Below, piece by piece: positions 1-6,988 of a stretch of DNA of 13,078 bases. Position 1 is the first letter of the stretch; every line of letters starts with the position of its first letter. This DNA is from Methanobacteriota archaeon. Its GTDB lineage: Archaea; Thermoplasmatota; Poseidoniia; Poseidoniales; Poseidoniaceae. The stretch spans positions 9,177 to 22,254 of the forward strand of contig PBTA01000011.1 of assembly GCA_002726395.1 (NCBI GenBank), given 5' to 3'. The position numbers were made by a program, and so were the translations under genes. Under the pieces are notes generated by a model. That model saw nothing but the letters and a program-made list of their open reading frames with translations, did no database searches and was not told the DNA's origin.

Positions 1-2081
1 TATCAGCAGAACAAGAAGGTGTTAATCCACAGGATATTGTAGATAGATACCATAAAATAAACCAACAAGCACTACTTGATTTAGGATGTTCTTGGGAGCC
101 AGCGGTAGACCCCAGGGGTATTGAATACGGCGGATCGCTATTCAATAGAACCTCAGATACAAGACATAAAACCATAGTTCAAGAAAATTTTACAAAATTA
201 TTAGATGCAGGCCTGTTTGAGCGCAGAACAACTCAACAGTATTATGAAGTATCAAGTAACGATAGGGGACGCTTTTTGCCAGATCGTTACGTTGAAGGAA
301 TTTGCCCCACATGCGATGCTGATGGTGCTAGAGGCGACCAGTGTGATGAATGTGGAGCCACTTATGAAGCGATCGAATTAAAGTCACCAAGGTCTAAAAT
401 GAACCCATCTGCCGAAATAGAAGTGCGCGATACAGACCATTTCTTTTACCGACTTGACTTATTCCAGAACCTGTTAGAACAACATGCAAAAGACAGGAGT
501 AGTGTATGGAAATCTAATGTAAAAGCAATGACAAAACAATGGCTAGATATGGGATTACGCCCGAGAGCCGTAACTAGAGATTTAACTTGGGGTATTCAAT
601 TGCCTCTTGAAGGTGATGAATGGAAGGGAAAATGCGTTTATGTATGGTTTGAAGCAGTCCAAGGTTATAACACATGTGCCCAAATCTGGGCAGAATCTAT
701 CGCCGCTAAGTCAGGCCACCCCGATGGCAAACACTCATGGAAGAATTGGTGGATGGTTGGTGACAATGGCAAAACTCCGCGACACCTATACTTCTTGGGT
801 AAAGATAACATCCCCTTCCACACCGTAATATGGCCGGCTCTTATAATGGGAATTAACCATGCTAATGCGGGCAAAAATGCCACTCAACCAGTTGAGTTGC
901 CAAGGGCCGGAGAATTAGCCCTTGCAACCAACGTGCCAGCAATGGAGTACCTAATGTTGGCAGGTGGACAATTTTCCAAGTCGAGGAAACATGCGGTATG
1001 GCTACCTTCATTTTTGCAAAGATTTGATCCAGATACATTGAGATACTATCTTAGCATAAACATGCCAGAAAATCATGATACAGACTTTAATTGGCCTGAT
1101 TTTGTAGAAAAAATAAACTCAGAATTAATTGCCGCATATGGCAATTTTGTTCATCGTATTCTGACATTAGGTGCTCGGTTACCTAAAACAGAAAATGGTC
1201 CTTTTGCAGATATCGAGATAGAACACATTACTGCCAAACATTCAGCAAAATTGGACCAATTACATGATGATATTACAACATCTCTTGAACGACATCGCTA
1301 CAAAGAAGCACTAAGATATGTGATGAATGCTGCACAATATGGGAATCAGATTATTCAAACAGCCACTCCATGGAAATATTTGGGCGACAAATTTGATGGC
1401 TCTGATGCAGCTAAAGAATCATTAGCCAGTCTTTCATTTGGTTGGAGGATTTGCCGATACCTAGCTATAGTGACTCAACCATTTTTACCATTTAGTGCCC
1501 AAAGGTTATGGGAATCTCTTGGACAAACAGGCCATGTTGCCGAGGCTGAGTGGCAATCAGCCACTAGTTGGCATGTAGAAATGACTTGGAATGATAAAAC
1601 ACCAGAGCCATTATTCAAACGTTTAGAATTGGATGAAATTCTAAAGCAAGAACAATCCTTGGTGACAAAAGAAGTTACTGATAGCAATCCTATAACTAAT
1701 GTCAAAGGTGGAAAGAGAGGTGGAAAAAAGATGAAAAAAGAAGTAGAAGGAATACAATATTTAGACTTCAATGATTTTATGAAAGTAGAATTAAAAGTTG
1801 GTAAGATAACTAGTGTTGAAGAACATCCCAATGCAGATAAATTATATGTTGTAAATTTGGATGATGGCGAACAAGGCAGGGTAATATGTGCAGGAATTAA
1901 ACAATATTACACAGCAGATCAATTAACTGGTATGCAAGTAGTATTTGTTAGCAATTTGCAACCAAGACCACTAAGGGGGGTTACATCAGAGGGAATGATG
2001 TTGGCAGCTGATGATGGAAATGGGCAAGTCAAATTAATAACAGTAGATGGAGAAATTTCAACCGGTTCTACAGTTAGATAA
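1..2081 (+). CDS. metG: Methionyl-tRNA synthetase with C-terminal tRNA-binding domain (5' partial)
   Basis: Charges tRNA-Met with methionine in the cytoplasm. The frame is already open at the left edge (first full codon at position 3), so the gene begins outside the window; judging from family alignment roughly 60 N-terminal residues, including the HIGH-type motif, are missing. About 692 residues are visible. The catalytic core shows FLPDRYVEG followed by a zinc knuckle of paired CxxC (CPTC and CDEC, bases about 303-358), then DHFFYRL, CVYVWFEA, FLGKDNIPFH and the KMSKS equivalent FSKSR near base 975. A helical anticodon-binding domain follows (FLPFSAQRLWESLG). After a lysine/glycine-rich linker (about bases 1699-1750) comes an EMAP/Trbp111-like OB-fold tRNA-binding domain (VELKVGKI, HPNADKLYVV, SNLQPRPLRGVTSEGM). 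Many archaea carry that last domain as a separate gene; here it is fused. The TAA stop at 2079-2081 touches the stop of the convergent cyclodeaminase gene. Confidence 0.97.
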   Translation, partial: SAEQEGVNPQDIVDRYHKINQQALLDLGCSWEPAVDPRGIEYGGSLFNRTSDTRHKTIVQENFTKLLDAGLFERRTTQQYYEVSSNDRGRFLPDRYVEGICPTCDADGARGDQCDECGATYEAIELKSPRSKMNPSAEIEVRDTDHFFYRLDLFQNLLEQHAKDRSSVWKSNVKAMTKQWLDMGLRPRAVTRDLTWGIQLPLEGDEWKGKCVYVWFEAVQGYNTCAQIWAESIAAKSGHPDGKHSWKNWWMVGDNGKTPRHLYFLGKDNIPFHTVIWPALIMGINHANAGKNATQPVELPRAGELALATNVPAMEYLMLAGGQFSKSRKHAVWLPSFLQRFDPDTLRYYLSINMPENHDTDFNWPDFVEKINSELIAAYGNFVHRILTLGARLPKTENGPFADIEIEHITAKHSAKLDQLHDDITTSLERHRYKEALRYVMNAAQYGNQIIQTATPWKYLGDKFDGSDAAKESLASLSFGWRICRYLAIVTQPFLPFSAQRLWESLGQTGHVAEAEWQSATSWHVEMTWNDKTPEPLFKRLELDEILKQEQSLVTKEVTDSNPITNVKGGKRGGKKMKKEVEGIQYLDFNDFMKVELKVGKITSVEEHPNADKLYVVNLDDGEQGRVICAGIKQYYTADQLTGMQVVFVSNLQPRPLRGVTSEGMMLAADDGNGQVKLITVDGEISTGSTVR

Positions 2082-2711
2082 TCACTGAGCAATCCTTTTT
2101 TTGACAGATTGCATAATTTCTCTAGCAAATGAACTACATTCCGCCAATATATTTGGGCATGAATTCCTCATACTTTGGCCATATTCTTTTGGTAGAGAAT
2201 TTAGATTGATATCGACATTGAACAGGGCCCCTTTGCAGGACGCGCTAGCAAGTAATCCGGCAACACCTACATCTGAGACTGCATTTGCATTACCGTAAGT
2301 AGCTAAATTGTTAAGCAATTTTAGTAATTCCAATGATAAGCATGCTGTTTTGAATGGAATCTCTGCAGCATGTAAAGTAGCCTGCCTAATGCTTTCTCTT
2401 CGATGCGACTTTTCCTCCTCGGAAGATTTAGGCATTTTAAAAGCAGCCATGACTAAATCAAATGCATCACTATCTTGAATCGCTAAATCACCTGCTACGG
2501 TCAATATCTCCTCAGTTTTATCATTAGCCTTCTTTGCATGAATCCAACCAGATTGCCATTTTTCTTTACCTAACGTCAACTCAATTACCATTTTTGTGAG
2601 TGCTGCTGCTTGTCCCAAAGCAACTGCACAGGCAGTACCGCCACCTGGCGTAGGTGCTGATGATGCTAGTTCACCTTGGAACTCACTAAGTGTTTTATTC
2701 ATCCAACTCAA
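2082..2711 (-). CDS. fchA: Formimidoyl-tetrahydrofolate cyclodeaminase
   Basis: Converts 5-formimidoyl-THF to 5,10-methenyl-THF and ammonia, the step after FtcD in histidine breakdown. The protein is about 209 residues and matches the cyclodeaminase half of animal FTCD: SSAPTPGGGTACAVALGQAA near the N-terminus (glycine-rich folate site), FKMPKSSEEEKSHRRESI in the middle, and YGNANAVSDVGVAGLL with the conserved Ser-Asp. Start choice: a TTG at 2711 gives a four-base TTGA overlap with the ftcD stop and has AGGTGAG (2723-2717) six to seven bases upstream. The ATG at 2702 is three codons further in and is too far (about 15 bases) from that ribosome-binding site. I prefer TTG, implying translational coupling to ftcD. 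The TGA stop at 2084-2082 abuts the metG stop with no base between. The gene order ftcD-fchA matches the domain order in the fused animal enzyme. Confidence 0.93.
   Translation of the reverse strand: MSWMNKTLSEFQGELASSAPTPGGGTACAVALGQAAALTKMVIELTLGKEKWQSGWIHAKKANDKTEEILTVAGDLAIQDSDAFDLVMAAFKMPKSSEEEKSHRRESIRQATLHAAEIPFKTACLSLELLKLLNNLATYGNANAVSDVGVAGLLASASCKGALFNVDINLNSLPKEYGQSMRNSCPNILAECSSFAREIMQSVKKRIAQ
2096..2102 (+). terminator. T-tract, possible archaeal terminator for metG
   Basis: Seven consecutive T residues begin 15 bases after the metG stop. Archaeal RNA polymerase can terminate at oligo-T tracts without a hairpin, so this is a plausible metG terminator. It lies inside the 3' end of the opposing cyclodeaminase gene, where the same bases encode the two lysines of its C-terminal KKRIAQ. 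No comparable T-tract is visible for the minus-strand transcript just past its own stop. The role is inferred from position only. Confidence 0.4.
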
Positions 2712-3754
2712 TTATGCTCACCTGCCATAGCCCATTCAATTATCCTTTCATGTGGATTAAAGGTGTCAATTGCAGATAATCCAAGTCCATCGATTGCAGC
2801 ATTAACATATTCTTCGTTGGAATAATCTCCATCTCCAAGATACCACTGTCCAGTTTCAAGCATAGATTTCAGTGGAACTAAACCAACAAGCTCGCTACCT
2901 TTCAAGGAAACTGAATGATCTTTTGCTATTGATTTACAAATTTCAAACGCCTTATGAATTGGACATTTATCGACATCTAAAATATTCATTGAGACTTGAC
3001 TAATTGAGTGCGTTTCTAGTGTAACGCCCATGCCTTGGATTTCTTGAATCATTCCTCTGATTCTCATTTTCTGTCCGTTTTTTTGTTTGATTAGCCTGCC
3101 ACTGCCACGAATAATTGAACCAATTTTCTTTGCTACAACTGCATCAGTTTCGTCAACATTGACATTATATGCAATCAGTATATCTCTGGAACCAATTGTT
3201 ATACCACCAGATTTTTCGGTTGCACCACACCATTCCTTAGGCCCGAAATCTGGGTACCTGGTTGAATCTTCATGGATTGTGTCCCCATTTGACAATCGGT
3301 TCTTAAGCCCTTCATATTCCTCTTTTCGCAATGTAGAGAGGAGTTTTCGATCATCATGAGTCGCCGAGTAGCCATACAAGAAGGTACTGACACCAAAATT
3401 CTCAGCCACACTTTTAGCCAGTTTTTCAGCAAGAGAAGAACATTCTGCCATGGTATAATTATTTAGCGGAATAAATGGACAAACATCCACGACACCTAAT
3501 CTTGGATGTTCACCTTGGTGACTAGTCATATCGATTAGTTTTACCGCTACTTCAATTAGTTTGTATGCTGCATTATAGACATCTTCTGGGCTACCTGCTA
3601 TGGTTATGACAGTTCGATTATAATCTGCATCGGGTTCTACACTCAAAATAGAGCATCGGTCATTTTGAGGTACACTACTAACAATTTCATCGATAATCTC
3701 TTGATTCCTTCCCTCAGAGATATTTGGTACACACTCAATTAATTGCTTGTCCAT
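2708..3754 (-). CDS. ftcD: Glutamate formiminotransferase
   Basis: Transfers the formimino group of N-formimino-glutamate to tetrahydrofolate, giving glutamate and 5-formimino-THF. The 348-residue product carries the family landmarks: LIECVPNISEGRN at the N-terminus, the catalytic HQGEHPRLGVVDVCPFIP segment (H83 aligns with the catalytic His82 of mammalian FTCD), FGVSTFLYGYSA, YPDFGP, IGSRDILIAYNVNV, and ELVGLVPLKSMLETGQWYL, ending in NPHERIIEW. It lacks the cyclodeaminase domain, which is the next gene. I start it at ATG 3754, because the family begins just before CVPN. The open frame extends 25 codons further upstream but would run into the PAN gene and has no family similarity. It lies 37 bases after PAN on the same strand, without a convincing own promoter, so co-transcription with PAN is likely. 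Confidence 0.95.
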   Translation of the reverse strand: MDKQLIECVPNISEGRNQEIIDEIVSSVPQNDRCSILSVEPDADYNRTVITIAGSPEDVYNAAYKLIEVAVKLIDMTSHQGEHPRLGVVDVCPFIPLNNYTMAECSSLAEKLAKSVAENFGVSTFLYGYSATHDDRKLLSTLRKEEYEGLKNRLSNGDTIHEDSTRYPDFGPKEWCGATEKSGGITIGSRDILIAYNVNVDETDAVVAKKIGSIIRGSGRLIKQKNGQKMRIRGMIQEIQGMGVTLETHSISQVSMNILDVDKCPIHKAFEICKSIAKDHSVSLKGSELVGLVPLKSMLETGQWYLGDGDYSNEEYVNAAIDGLGLSAIDTFNPHERIIEWAMAGEHN

Positions 3755-3791
3755 ACACACTGGTAATAAAAGGCGGACTTTGAAGTTAGCC

Positions 3792-5021
3792 TTAACTGTA
3801 AATCGTATCAGGTGAATCTTTGAGTCCACCTTTTATCTTCTTAAGATTGATTCTTTTTATCGAATCCATGAAGTCACTTTGGGTTATGTACCCACGTCCT
3901 TCCCTAATTGCTATCATCCCTGCCTCAACACAAGTCGCTTTGATTTCTGCGCCTGAGAAACCATTTGTTTTATCTACAATTTGCTTCAATTGAATTTTTT
4001 TGGTCGACATTTTATCGATATTTAATTTGAAGATGGCCTTCCTTCCTACTTCATCAGGTATTGGGATTTCAATTACTCTATCAAAACGTCCGGGTCGCAA
4101 TAGCGCCTCATCAAGTATGTCCGGGCGGTTTGTTGCTGCGATGATCTTGACATTTTCTAATACATCAAACCCATCCAATTCTGCTAATAACTGCATTAAC
4201 GTTCTTTGAACTTCTCTATCTCCGCTTGTAGAACCATCTAATCGCTTAGCACCGATTGCATCAATTTCATCTAAGAATATTATAGAGGGTGCTTTTTCTT
4301 TGGCTAAAGAGAACAATTCTCTTACCATTCTACCACCTTCTCCGATGTATTTTTGTGCTAGTTCACTACCAACCATTCGAATAAATGTCGCTTCTGTATG
4401 ATTTGCCACAGCCTTTGCAAGCAATGTTTTCCCACATCCGGGAGGACCTACTAATAGGATGCCTTTTGGTGGTTCGACACCAACCTTTTCGAATAATTCA
4501 GGGGAATTCAGTGGTAATTCAATCGCTTCCCTTACGTATTGCTTTTGTTCTTCCAGACCAGCCACTGAATCATAATCAGTATCTGGTCGTTCGACCATTT
4601 CAGCTCCGCTGACCATCGGGTCCCAAGCATCGTGTAGAACCTCAATAACTGCTAAAGTATCTTGATTTAGGGCGACACGCACACCTGGTTTTAACACATT
4701 TGGAGTCAATCTTTGATTCAACGCCACCTGAAAAACTGTTCCGTTTGATGAACGAACGATACCTCTTTCTTGATCCAATATATCTTCAAGATGACCGACG
4801 ATAAGCGGTGGTGATTTTAGTGAACGTACTTCTTCATCCAAACGATTAGCCCGCTTCTTTAACGAACGAATTTCCGATTCCATGTGGGCTCTTTCATTGA
4901 TTAAATCTTGAGTTTGGTCTTGTAGATTTTTGAAATCATCTTCAAGTTTTTTTAGGTCCTCATCACTAGATGACATGATGTCTTTTGTTGGTGTCCCTAC
5001 GTCGCCTACCATGTCGCTCAT
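3792..5021 (-). CDS. pan: Proteasome-activating nucleotidase (PAN), AAA+ ATPase
   Basis: Hexameric ATPase that unfolds proteins and feeds them into the archaeal 20S proteasome. Domains in order (409 residues from the ATG): an N-terminal coiled coil (about 20-70) ending at the conserved KSPP where coiled coil meets OB fold; OB fold (about 72-135); AAA domain with Walker A GPPGCGKT (192-199), Walker B IIFLDEID (247-254), sensor-1 AATNRPD (about 296) and the second-region-of-homology arginines in RPGRFDR (about 309-315). The last three residues are Ile-Tyr-Ser, a proper HbYX motif for docking into the 20S alpha ring and opening its gate. The frame also allows a TTG start at 5030, but the ATG at 5021 is better; only a weak GGGGGT precedes it. 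It is divergent from MBF1 across 88 bases and leads the ftcD-fchA group. Confidence 0.96.
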   Translation of the reverse strand: MSDMVGDVGTPTKDIMSSSDEDLKKLEDDFKNLQDQTQDLINERAHMESEIRSLKKRANRLDEEVRSLKSPPLIVGHLEDILDQERGIVRSSNGTVFQVALNQRLTPNVLKPGVRVALNQDTLAVIEVLHDAWDPMVSGAEMVERPDTDYDSVAGLEEQKQYVREAIELPLNSPELFEKVGVEPPKGILLVGPPGCGKTLLAKAVANHTEATFIRMVGSELAQKYIGEGGRMVRELFSLAKEKAPSIIFLDEIDAIGAKRLDGSTSGDREVQRTLMQLLAELDGFDVLENVKIIAATNRPDILDEALLRPGRFDRVIEIPIPDEVGRKAIFKLNIDKMSTKKIQLKQIVDKTNGFSGAEIKATCVEAGMIAIREGRGYITQSDFMDSIKRINLKKIKGGLKDSPDTIYS

Positions 5022-5109
5022 AACCCCCAAGCGCCAATCATCTATGAACTCTGCCTAAAATCATGACAAGATTCATTTTGATGTTAGCATAGGACGACTT
5101 GGTGAGGTA
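5022..5109. promoter_or_regulatory. Divergent promoter region between PAN and MBF1
   Basis: This 88-base gap is the only place for promoters driving both PAN (leftward) and the MBF1-Tsr3-FdhD series (rightward). On the + strand CCTAAAATC (about 5053-5061) is a possible BRE/TATA-like element for MBF1. It would start a transcript near 5085, leaving a short leader that contains GGTGAGG (5101-5107) just before the ATG at 5110. On the minus strand AT-rich stretches exist but none is a clear TATA box. Position makes promoter activity likely; the exact elements are uncertain. Confidence 0.5.
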
Positions 5110-5598
5110 ATGGGTGAATGCGAAGTTTGCGGGGCGATGAAAGTTGGGACAAAGCAAATTATGATGGGCAAAGCACAGGTTTACGCCTGTACCCGCTGCG
5201 TTGAGAAACTTGGGTTGGCACCCAAAGAAGAAGCACCTGGAATTAAAATGTCTAGAGCCAGAACCTCTTTCAGCGCTCCTAAACCAAGAAGGAAAAATGA
5301 CATAATGGCTAAGCGCGAAAAAGAGTTAGCCGATGATTTTGGTAACCGAATTGCCAATGGAAGAAAAGCCAAAGGTTGGAACCATGCTGAATTAGGTAAA
5401 CGAATTGCTGAAACTGTGAACGTCATAAAATCCGCAGAATCTGGCAAACCACCAACAGATTCTTTGATTAAAAAGTTAGAAAGAGTTCTTGACATTGTAT
5501 TACTTGTCGAATCTACTCCCTCTGAAACCTCTAGAGTCATACCCCAAGGAAACAGAAACATGACCCTTGGCGATTATTTCAAACAAAATGGTGCTTAA
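5110..5598 (+). CDS. Archaeal multiprotein bridging factor 1 (aMBF1), zinc ribbon plus HTH
   Basis: Small regulator found in nearly all archaea and eukaryotes. The 162-residue protein has an archaeal N-terminal zinc ribbon (C4, C7 and C27, C30), a basic flexible linker (about 46-70, SRARTSFSAPKPRRK) and a Cro/C1-type helix-turn-helix (about 78-132: GNRIANGRKAKGWNHAELGKRI then IKSAESGKPP, with LIKKLERVLDI). Eukaryotic MBF1 bridges activators to TBP and acts on stalled or collided ribosomes; archaeal MBF1 has been reported to bind the 30S subunit. Its actual role here cannot be read from sequence. ATG at 5110 is preceded by GGTGAGG. The stop TAA (5596-5598) is directly followed by the ATG of Tsr3, suggesting reinitiation or coupling. 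Confidence 0.92.
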   Translation: MGECEVCGAMKVGTKQIMMGKAQVYACTRCVEKLGLAPKEEAPGIKMSRARTSFSAPKPRRKNDIMAKREKELADDFGNRIANGRKAKGWNHAELGKRIAETVNVIKSAESGKPPTDSLIKKLERVLDIVLLVESTPSETSRVIPQGNRNMTLGDYFKQNGA

Positions 5599-6156
5599 AT
5601 GCGACAATTGAATGTACATTCATTATGGCTTGCCCAGGATGACCCCAAAAAAAATACTGCGGTATTATCATCAAAACGTGGCGACATTAAGTTGCATAAA
5701 AGAATCAATACACTACCAAAAAAGGGAATTATTCTAGAGCCGTTATGCGGGAAAATATTTGGTCCAGAAGACCATGAGTTATTAACTGAAAATAATGGTT
5801 CAATTGTAGGTCTTGATTGTAGTTGGAAACAGATTGAACCAAGCGTTGAATTAGTTATGAAAAGGACTAGGTTAAAGCCTCGAATGTTGCCATTATTTTT
5901 GGCTGCTAACCCAGTCAATTGGGGTAAACCAGGCAAATTGTCGACAATTGAGGCGTTAGCTGCTGCAGCCTACTTGTGCGGTAATAAAAACCAAGCCAAA
6001 GAACTTCTAGCAGGATTTCGTTGGGGCCAAAGGTTTATTGAATTAAATTATCAACCTTTGGAGGAATATTCGGCTGCTAAAACAAGCCAAGAATTGGTTG
6101 ACCTTCAGTTTGAATTCTTTGACCTTGAGCATTTGAGAAATGGTGATGAGAAGTGA
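5599..6156 (+). CDS. tsr3: Tsr3 (DUF367) rRNA aminocarboxypropyltransferase
   Basis: Tsr3 transfers the 3-amino-3-carboxypropyl group of S-adenosylmethionine to a hypermodified uridine or pseudouridine of small-subunit rRNA late in ribosome maturation. The 185-residue length and motifs fit archaeal members: an RLI-like N-terminal stretch (DDPKKNTAVLSSKRG), LPKKGIILEPL (39-49), GLDCSW (71-76), LPLFLAANPVNWGKPGKLST (97-116), IEALAAAAYL, and FRWGQRFIELN (140-150) towards the C-terminus. As I recall, the N-terminal DPKK is often followed by Cys; here it is Asn. The ATG abuts the MBF1 stop. The TGA stop overlaps the GTG of fdhD by four bases (GTGA), so this housekeeping gene is probably translated in series with both neighbours. 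Confidence 0.93.
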   Translation: MRQLNVHSLWLAQDDPKKNTAVLSSKRGDIKLHKRINTLPKKGIILEPLCGKIFGPEDHELLTENNGSIVGLDCSWKQIEPSVELVMKRTRLKPRMLPLFLAANPVNWGKPGKLSTIEALAAAAYLCGNKNQAKELLAGFRWGQRFIELNYQPLEEYSAAKTSQELVDLQFEFFDLEHLRNGDEK

Positions 6157-6920
6157 ATTACCGTAAAATCCCCATATCAAGGAATAAGATGGGTAAACGG
6201 TTTATTGAATCAGACGATGTGGCAATTGAATCGCTTGTTAAACTGACTATTAATAATGAACCAATGGCTAATTTATTGGCGTCTCCAGAAGATTGTAACG
6301 ATCTAATCTTAGGACATTTACTAACCGAAGGATACATAGCCATAACAACAAAAATAGACAAATCCAATATCACCATCAATCAGGATAAATATGGAACTAT
6401 TTTAGTTAACTTGACTTGTTTAGAGATAGTAATTAACCATCGAAAGTCGTTAGGTATTACCACAACATCTTGTGGAGCGTGTAAGTTAGACGGCATGGAC
6501 TTACTGATTGATGGATTACCTGGTGTGGAACCCTTGAAAAATTTTGATAACTCTGTGTTGCACCAAGGGCTGGTAAAGATGTCTGAACATCAAACAGGGT
6601 TCATTAAAACTGGTGGCATGCACTGTGCAGGGCTATTATCAAGTGATGGGGTTTTACAATATCACAGTGAGGATATTGGCCGTCATAATGCAGTTGACAA
6701 AGTAGTTGGTAAAGCATTTGGTAATGTTGATTTAAATAACTCAATTCTGTTACTTAGCGGTAGATGTGGGTGGGATATCGTTGCTAAAGCAGCGCGATGT
6801 AATATATCTTATATCGCATCTATCGGGGCGTGCTCATCACTTGCTGCTAATTGCGCAAGGCATTTAGGCATTACAATACACTCTTTCGTTAAAGAAAATA
6901 GTTCTGTAATCATTGGTTAA
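6153..6920 (+). CDS. fdhD: Formate dehydrogenase accessory sulfurtransferase FdhD
   Basis: FdhD takes sulfur from a cysteine desulfurase and delivers it to the Mo/W-bis-MGD cofactor of formate dehydrogenases and relatives, which need the sulfido ligand for activity. The 255-residue protein shows ESDDVAIESLVKLTINNEPM, LILGHLLTEGYI, the catalytic C107-G-A-C110, TGGMHCAGLL (H157), HSEDIGRHNAVDKVVGKAFG and LLLSGRCGWDIVAKAAR, ending in a short strand-rich tail. Start is GTG 6153, overlapping the tsr3 stop as GTGA, with GGTGA (6142-6146) six bases upstream. The C-terminal half has extra cysteines (C158, C205, C216, C227, C234) where I recall mostly Ala, Pro or Leu in the family. Its partner is almost certainly the molybdopterin oxidoreductase 68 bases downstream. 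Confidence 0.95.
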   Translation: MNYRKIPISRNKMGKRFIESDDVAIESLVKLTINNEPMANLLASPEDCNDLILGHLLTEGYIAITTKIDKSNITINQDKYGTILVNLTCLEIVINHRKSLGITTTSCGACKLDGMDLLIDGLPGVEPLKNFDNSVLHQGLVKMSEHQTGFIKTGGMHCAGLLSSDGVLQYHSEDIGRHNAVDKVVGKAFGNVDLNNSILLLSGRCGWDIVAKAARCNISYIASIGACSSLAANCARHLGITIHSFVKENSSVIIG

Positions 6921-6988
6921 CCTATCAATCTATACAGAGATTTGAAATGATTGATTTCTAATAGAGTGATAATTAGGAGGATTAATTC
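6921..6988 (+). promoter_or_regulatory. Leader of the molybdoenzyme gene: TATA-like element, inverted repeat, strong RBS
   Basis: The 68-base gap carries three signals. CTATACAG (6930-6937) could be a TATA box placing a transcript start near 6959. ATCAATC (6924-6930) and GATTGAT (6949-6955) form a perfect 7-base inverted repeat with an 18-base spacer, flanking the TATA-like site like an operator. The right arm also sits in a short palindrome, GAAAT-gattg-ATTTC (6944-6958). AGGAGG at 6975-6980 lies eight bases before the ATG at 6989, one of the two strongest ribosome-binding sites in the window. The RBS is clear; the promoter and operator readings are tentative. Confidence 0.45.

Noticed and set aside
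2690..2725. ftcD and fchA as one frameshifted FTCD fusion gene
   Set aside because: Each has its own stop/start signals with a good ribosome-binding site, the overlap is a standard four-base coupling, and separate genes are the normal prokaryotic arrangement. No slippery heptamer is visible.
3764..3771. TATA-like TTTTATTA (minus strand) in the PAN-ftcD gap as an ftcD promoter
   Set aside because: Its centre is only about 14 bases from the ATG; a start about 26 bases downstream would fall inside the coding sequence, so it fits neither a leadered nor a leaderless transcript.
3755..3829. 25-codon upstream extension of ftcD
   Set aside because: It would overlap the PAN 3' end, and the family starts right at the CVPN region, so the ATG at 3754 is the better start.
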